The position numbers were made by a program, and so were the translations under genes. A stretch of DNA of 64,000 nt, taken from NCBI GenBank assembly GCA_007258455.2, contig VDFB02296724.1, positions 62,001-126,000 of the forward strand. Direction: 5' to 3'. Below are positions 60,220 to 64,000 of the stretch, piece by piece. The notes beneath the pieces were generated by a model. That model searched no databases. It saw only the letters and a list, made by a program, of their open reading frames with translations, and was not told the origin of the DNA. The first letter of the stretch is position 1. Each line of letters starts with the position of its first letter. This stretch comes from Sequoia sempervirens. Its lineage: Eukaryota > Streptophyta > Pinopsida > Cupressales > Cupressaceae.

Positions 60220-60937
60220 TGTTGGGATATGGTGTTGTACACCATTGCATAAATTGATTCATTATAATATTGTAATTAAATAATTATTTAGCTATGATGC
60301 ACCTTGGTGGTGTGGTTATTCACACTAGGTAATTATTTGGGGATCACTTGATGTTGTATTGTAACATTGTATTATTATTTAATGTGTAGGAGACATGTGA
60401 TAATAATTTAATATTGGGGAAATATTAAATAAAGTGATTTCTTAGTACCTAATATTAGATAAGGGGTTAGTGGTTTTGTATTCACATGGTTTTGTGGTAC
60501 ATGGTTTTACCTTACCACTAGTTGTATTTTGTGTGAGCTTGTGTCTATAAAAGCCAACACACATGTAGTGATTTAGGTTGGCTGAGTGGTTTGGCTGTCA
60601 ATATTGAGTCTTCTTGAGGAGTGCATTTGTGAAGCATAACATGGGATGTGTGGATGCATGCTTGGACACATGTGAATGCATTAGAGGGCTTGATGATTCA
60701 AAAGTGTCCATTGTAACTAGATTGTATTTGCTTCATGGTTTATTAATATGATGGAGTATGGATTCTTTTGGACGCTAGGTTTTTCCCTCTAGAGGGTTTT
60801 CCTAGGGTATATCTTATGTCATCTTTGATGGGTATGTTGTCTATTCTCTTGTATGTGGATTTTGAGCACTTATTTACATTGTTGTCTCTTTTGGGTTATG
60901 TAGAAATTGTTATTAGATGGCTGCAAGTTTCCTTACA
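60220..60937 (+). repeat. 3' LTR of the LARD-like element
   Basis: 718 bases from TGTTGGGATATGGTGTTG to TTTCCTTACA. TATA box TCTATAAAAG at about 60545-60553. A short tandem gain near 60490 (TGGTTTTGTGGTACATGG) accounts for much of the length difference from the 5' LTR. Confidence 0.9.
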
Positions 60938-60942
60938 ATATT

Positions 60943-61782
60943 TAGGGTGTTGTAAAGTGTACCTTTACACTTTCATACTAATCTATGGTTTTATTAATTA
61001 ATGGGGCTTCTTTATGCTTTAATTGGCCTTATTTTACATCCACAAGCCTTAATTATTGCATCTTTCTAAGATTAATCCTGACATTTGATTTACCAATATT
61101 ACGCTAAATAAATTTCATTTACCTCATCGACACTTAAAGCTAATTGAATTATTGGCACAATATATTTTACTTTTTAAAGCATTTTTTTCTCCAATAAAAA
61201 AAATAGTTGGTTAAATATTCCTCATGACAATAAAACATGGGCATCAATGATACATCACTGGCATCAAAACTAAATATAGTTAAAGCAATTAACATTATAT
61301 AAGGATAGAATTCAAAATTGGAAGTGAAGTATATACACATTATTATTCCCTAATTAATATTTTATCCCAAGCTGATATCACACTGAACAATGGAAGTTGC
61401 TAGAAAAAGTGATATAGTGATTTGATATTGATAATATGAGTTTCCAAGATCCAACTCAGCTTTGTGCATAATTGTCTTTGAGCAATATTTTGCATTGCCA
61501 ATGCCTCTATGTATTCCTTCATGTGAAAATCAATTAAAAAACTCAAATTTAGTAATGTGTTGATGTTCAATTATTTGTATTATTTATTTTATCATTTGAA
61601 GAAAAAGTTTCGTTTCAACCACTAGATACACATTAAATGATTGCTTAGAATGTTCATTGTTGTATATGCTACTATTGTTAATATGTTATTAAGTATTGAG
61701 TTGAGTGATGAATCACCGAGTACATGTTTAACACAATTAAAATATGAAATTATTAATAATATTTTAATTTATTCAATCTGAT
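60943..61782. other. No gene seen; AT-rich spacer
   Basis: AT-rich sequence with no coding potential or element border recognised between the LARD-like element and the TIR element. Confidence 0.7.
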
Positions 61783-61786
61783 GCTT

Positions 61787-62756
61787 GGGTTATCCCACAA
61801 TACTGGTTTACAATTTTTGGCCAAACTAAACATTGAACTAATTTTTTTTAACTAAATCTTCACTTTCGGGCACCTATAGATACTAAACCATGAGGAATTT
61901 GAAGATGATGCAAACTAGTGATTTGTGACATTTTGTTTGTAGATTCTAAATATTTATTTTTAAAAATTTTTGGAATCAAATTGCATTTCTTTTTCCATCT
62001 CCTTCAAAAAGTAGTTTTTAATAGTAAACACCTTTTTTAAAGAGTGATGTTCACTGTATACAACACAAATTTCTTTCTATGAAAGATAAAATTCTAATTT
62101 TTTCGAATTTAGATTTTTAACTATGATATCTAACACTTTCATTTGGTTTCATAGTGTTTTATTAGATATTTTTTTCTTAATTAAGTTTTGAAGTCAAACT
62201 AATTACAATTTAAACATAGGCAGACTGCATACAACATAACTTTTTTTGTATGTATTGAAATTCAATTTTTTTTTTGTTGGATTGAGGACATAAATACCTA
62301 GCACAAAAATATATATATATATATTTTGGTAATCTACTATTTTTCCACATGTGAAGAGCAAAGAGCTTGATTTTTGGTGAAAAACCTACATTCACAAGAA
62401 ATAAAAAATAAATATATTTAAAATTATACTTTTTGGGAAACTTATAATAAGGACTATATACTTACAAAAAATAAATTTTAAATGAATTCATTTGATCCCC
62501 TAAAGGGTAAATGAAAAGTTGTTTTTTATCAGCATTTTGATAGGTGTAAAGGAGACTCCATTATAGGTATGGTTTAATACTAGCAGGGTTATATCCGAGG
62601 GGGTTTGATCTAAGGTGGTTTGATCAAACCATATTCAACTGGAATCCTTTAAATGGAACTTTTCAAGGCTTAAATCATTATATTTTCTAAAAATATGTGA
62701 TTTCAGCAAAAATCAAGATGTCCCAAAAAGTGTAAACCACTATTGTGGGATCACCC
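61787..62756. mobile_element. TIR DNA transposon, non-autonomous, copy 2 (TSD GCTT)
   Basis: Left end GGGTTATCCCACAATACTGG; reverse complement of the right end GGGTGATCCCACAATAGTGG, both continuing TTTACA. GCTT flanks both sides (61783-61786 and 62757-62760). The first 600 or so bases align with copy 1 at 23463 (for example TTTTTGGCCAAACTA, TAAATCTTCACTTTC, GTTTGAAGATGATGCAAACT-type). The right part is shorter and diverged but keeps GTTTGATCAAACC-type hairpins. 970 bases, no coding capacity. Confidence 0.85.
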
Positions 62757-62862
62757 GCTTGATTTCAAGGAATACGGCATAAAATATCAAATACAATCTA
62801 AAATATCAACTACAGTTTAAAATATAAAATTCTTGGTAATACTCAACTTGTTAAATTAGGGT

Positions 62863-63687
62863 TGTTAGGTCTGCAACCCATGGCTTTCTGGTAATCCAAT
62901 GACCTTGTCAACCTATAACCTATATGGATTATGGTGGAACCCCCAAAAATTTGTGTTCCACTAATAAGTATTACAAAATCTGGCTATCTTTCTGATCTGG
63001 GTTTGTCCTAAAATCCTATTTCTGCTATTAATTGAATAATACAACATTATTTAATTAATTCACGTTTTATCATTTTGACCAATGAAATAAAATACATTTA
63101 TTTAATAAAGTCCTAATCTAACTTTAATTCATCTTGATTAGTTAAATAACACTAATTATTTAATTATATCACTAAATCACTTTATTCCCCTAAATCGATT
63201 GAATTATTAAAACATAATAATTTAATTAACTCACTTTCCCTCCAAATTTGAATAAATTGAATAAGATATATTCAAATACTTATTAAAAATAAAGTCAAAC
63301 TATTAGAATTGTGAAACAAGCAAAAAACTAGGAGCCACAAGATCAAACAACAAACAAATACACTTTCCATACAAGAGATCAGTAAACAATATATGCAATA
63401 TTCTTCAACAAGAAAAAGCTATAGAAGGAGACTCTCAAGAAGATATGAAAGCTCTAGATAATTATAATGAGGGTTGATTGCTTATAAGAGAAAAACCCTA
63501 AATGAGAAAGGGATCAGATCATGACAAGTGTCTACATCACATGAGATGAGACATAATGATTTAATATTAGCTCAACTAATAAAGTATGAAAACACTCCTA
63601 AGTTTAGCTTAAGTGCATGAGAATAAATTAGACTAATAATTAATTAAAGATTAATTAATTATTAGCTAATCCATGATAACTCTAACA
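62863..63687 (-). repeat. Probable 3' LTR of a copia element at the right edge
   Basis: Plus strand begins TGTTAG and ends CTAACA. It is followed by CCCCCCTTAAGATG, so the minus strand reads CATCTTAAGGGGGG then TGTTAGAG, the classic copia PPT/LTR junction. On the element strand TTATAAGC near 63490 is a possible TATA element. The left border rests only on the terminal inverted repeat. Confidence 0.65.
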
Positions 63688-64000
63688 CCCCCCTTAAGAT
63701 GAACTTAGGGAGTAGCTAAGAACCCTAAAAAGAATGCATGATGGGTCCCAACAAACAAGGCCAAGTAAGATACCCACATACAAATAGAAGATCGCTACAA
63801 TGTGGAGAAATAGAGAAAAACTCATGGGAAAAACTCCACTCCAAAAAGAGATGAAGCTTTAGTGAAGGAAAAAAGAAGCCTCCAAACAAGACAATGTTGT
63901 CCCAAAAGATAGGAACAAAGGATGAAAAAAAGAATACCTCTGAAGCATGAAGAAGCTACAAACACTGTCGAAGAACGACTGCTATAATACCAAAAATAGG
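63688..64000 (-). mobile_element. 3' internal end of a copia element, cut by the window edge
   Basis: Sequence inside the PPT of the right-edge LTR. No protein is readable; it is the 3' untranslated part, and the body must continue beyond 64000. Confidence 0.6.

Larger units (their letters stand above)
55570..60937 (+). mobile_element. Complete LTR element without coding capacity (LARD-like)
   Basis: Two closely similar LTRs (55570-56275 and 60220-60937) flank 3,944 bases. A PBS-like site follows the first and a PPT precedes the second. Flanking pentamers are TTATT (55565-55569) and ATATT (60938-60942), a target duplication with one mismatch. On neither strand does the internal region show gag, protease, integrase, RT or RNase H, only short unrelated frames and T/G-rich sequence. 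It was presumably mobilised by a copia element, judged from the PBS type and LTR form. Confidence 0.88.

Overview
The window is nuclear DNA from a seed plant, most likely a conifer or other large-genome gymnosperm. It is AT-rich and gene-poor. It is dominated by nested LTR retrotransposon sequence, including a Tat-type Ty3/gypsy element primed by tRNA-Lys and copia elements primed by tRNA-Met. It holds one intact three-exon R2R3-MYB gene with the canonical plant exon structure. The species assignment is an inference from element type and genome texture; nothing in the sequence names the organism.

Layout. 1-9070: degenerate non-coding sequence with a possible LTR end, simple repeats and a broken DUF4283-type reading frame. 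9071-17060: a minus-strand copia-derived element with LTR, PPT, PBS, a coiled-coil/zinc-knuckle gag-like frame and a second frame I cannot assign; no polymerase is visible and a SINE-like repeat sits inside it. 17061-22560: unassigned sequence with a CpG-rich promoter-like pocket near 20.4 kb. 22.56-23.07 kb: a MYB pseudogene fragment. 23463-24521: a 1.06 kb TIR element with a 4-bp target duplication. 24526-29509: unassigned. 29515-44824: a complete but inactivated 15.3 kb Tat-lineage element on the minus strand, flanked by perfect ACTAG target duplications. 44.8-48 kb: a large foldback palindrome, a 150-bp tandem duplication and a second MYB pseudogene fragment.

49319-50193 is the only gene that looks functional: a subgroup-4-like R2R3-MYB, probably a transcriptional repressor that works with bHLH partners. 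The two pseudogene fragments are recognisably derived from the same gene, including intron and 3' flank, so the window records a decayed local MYB duplication series filled with transposons.

50.5-64 kb: a copia fragment with a broken gag, an array of hairpins and a probable 3' LTR; a complete 5.4 kb LTR element with no recognisable coding capacity (LARD-like); a second copy of the 4-bp-TSD TIR element; and, at the right edge, the 3' LTR of a further minus-strand copia element. The less ordinary items are the TIR family, the covarying hairpin array, the unassigned frame of the 9-17 kb element and the foldback palindrome.
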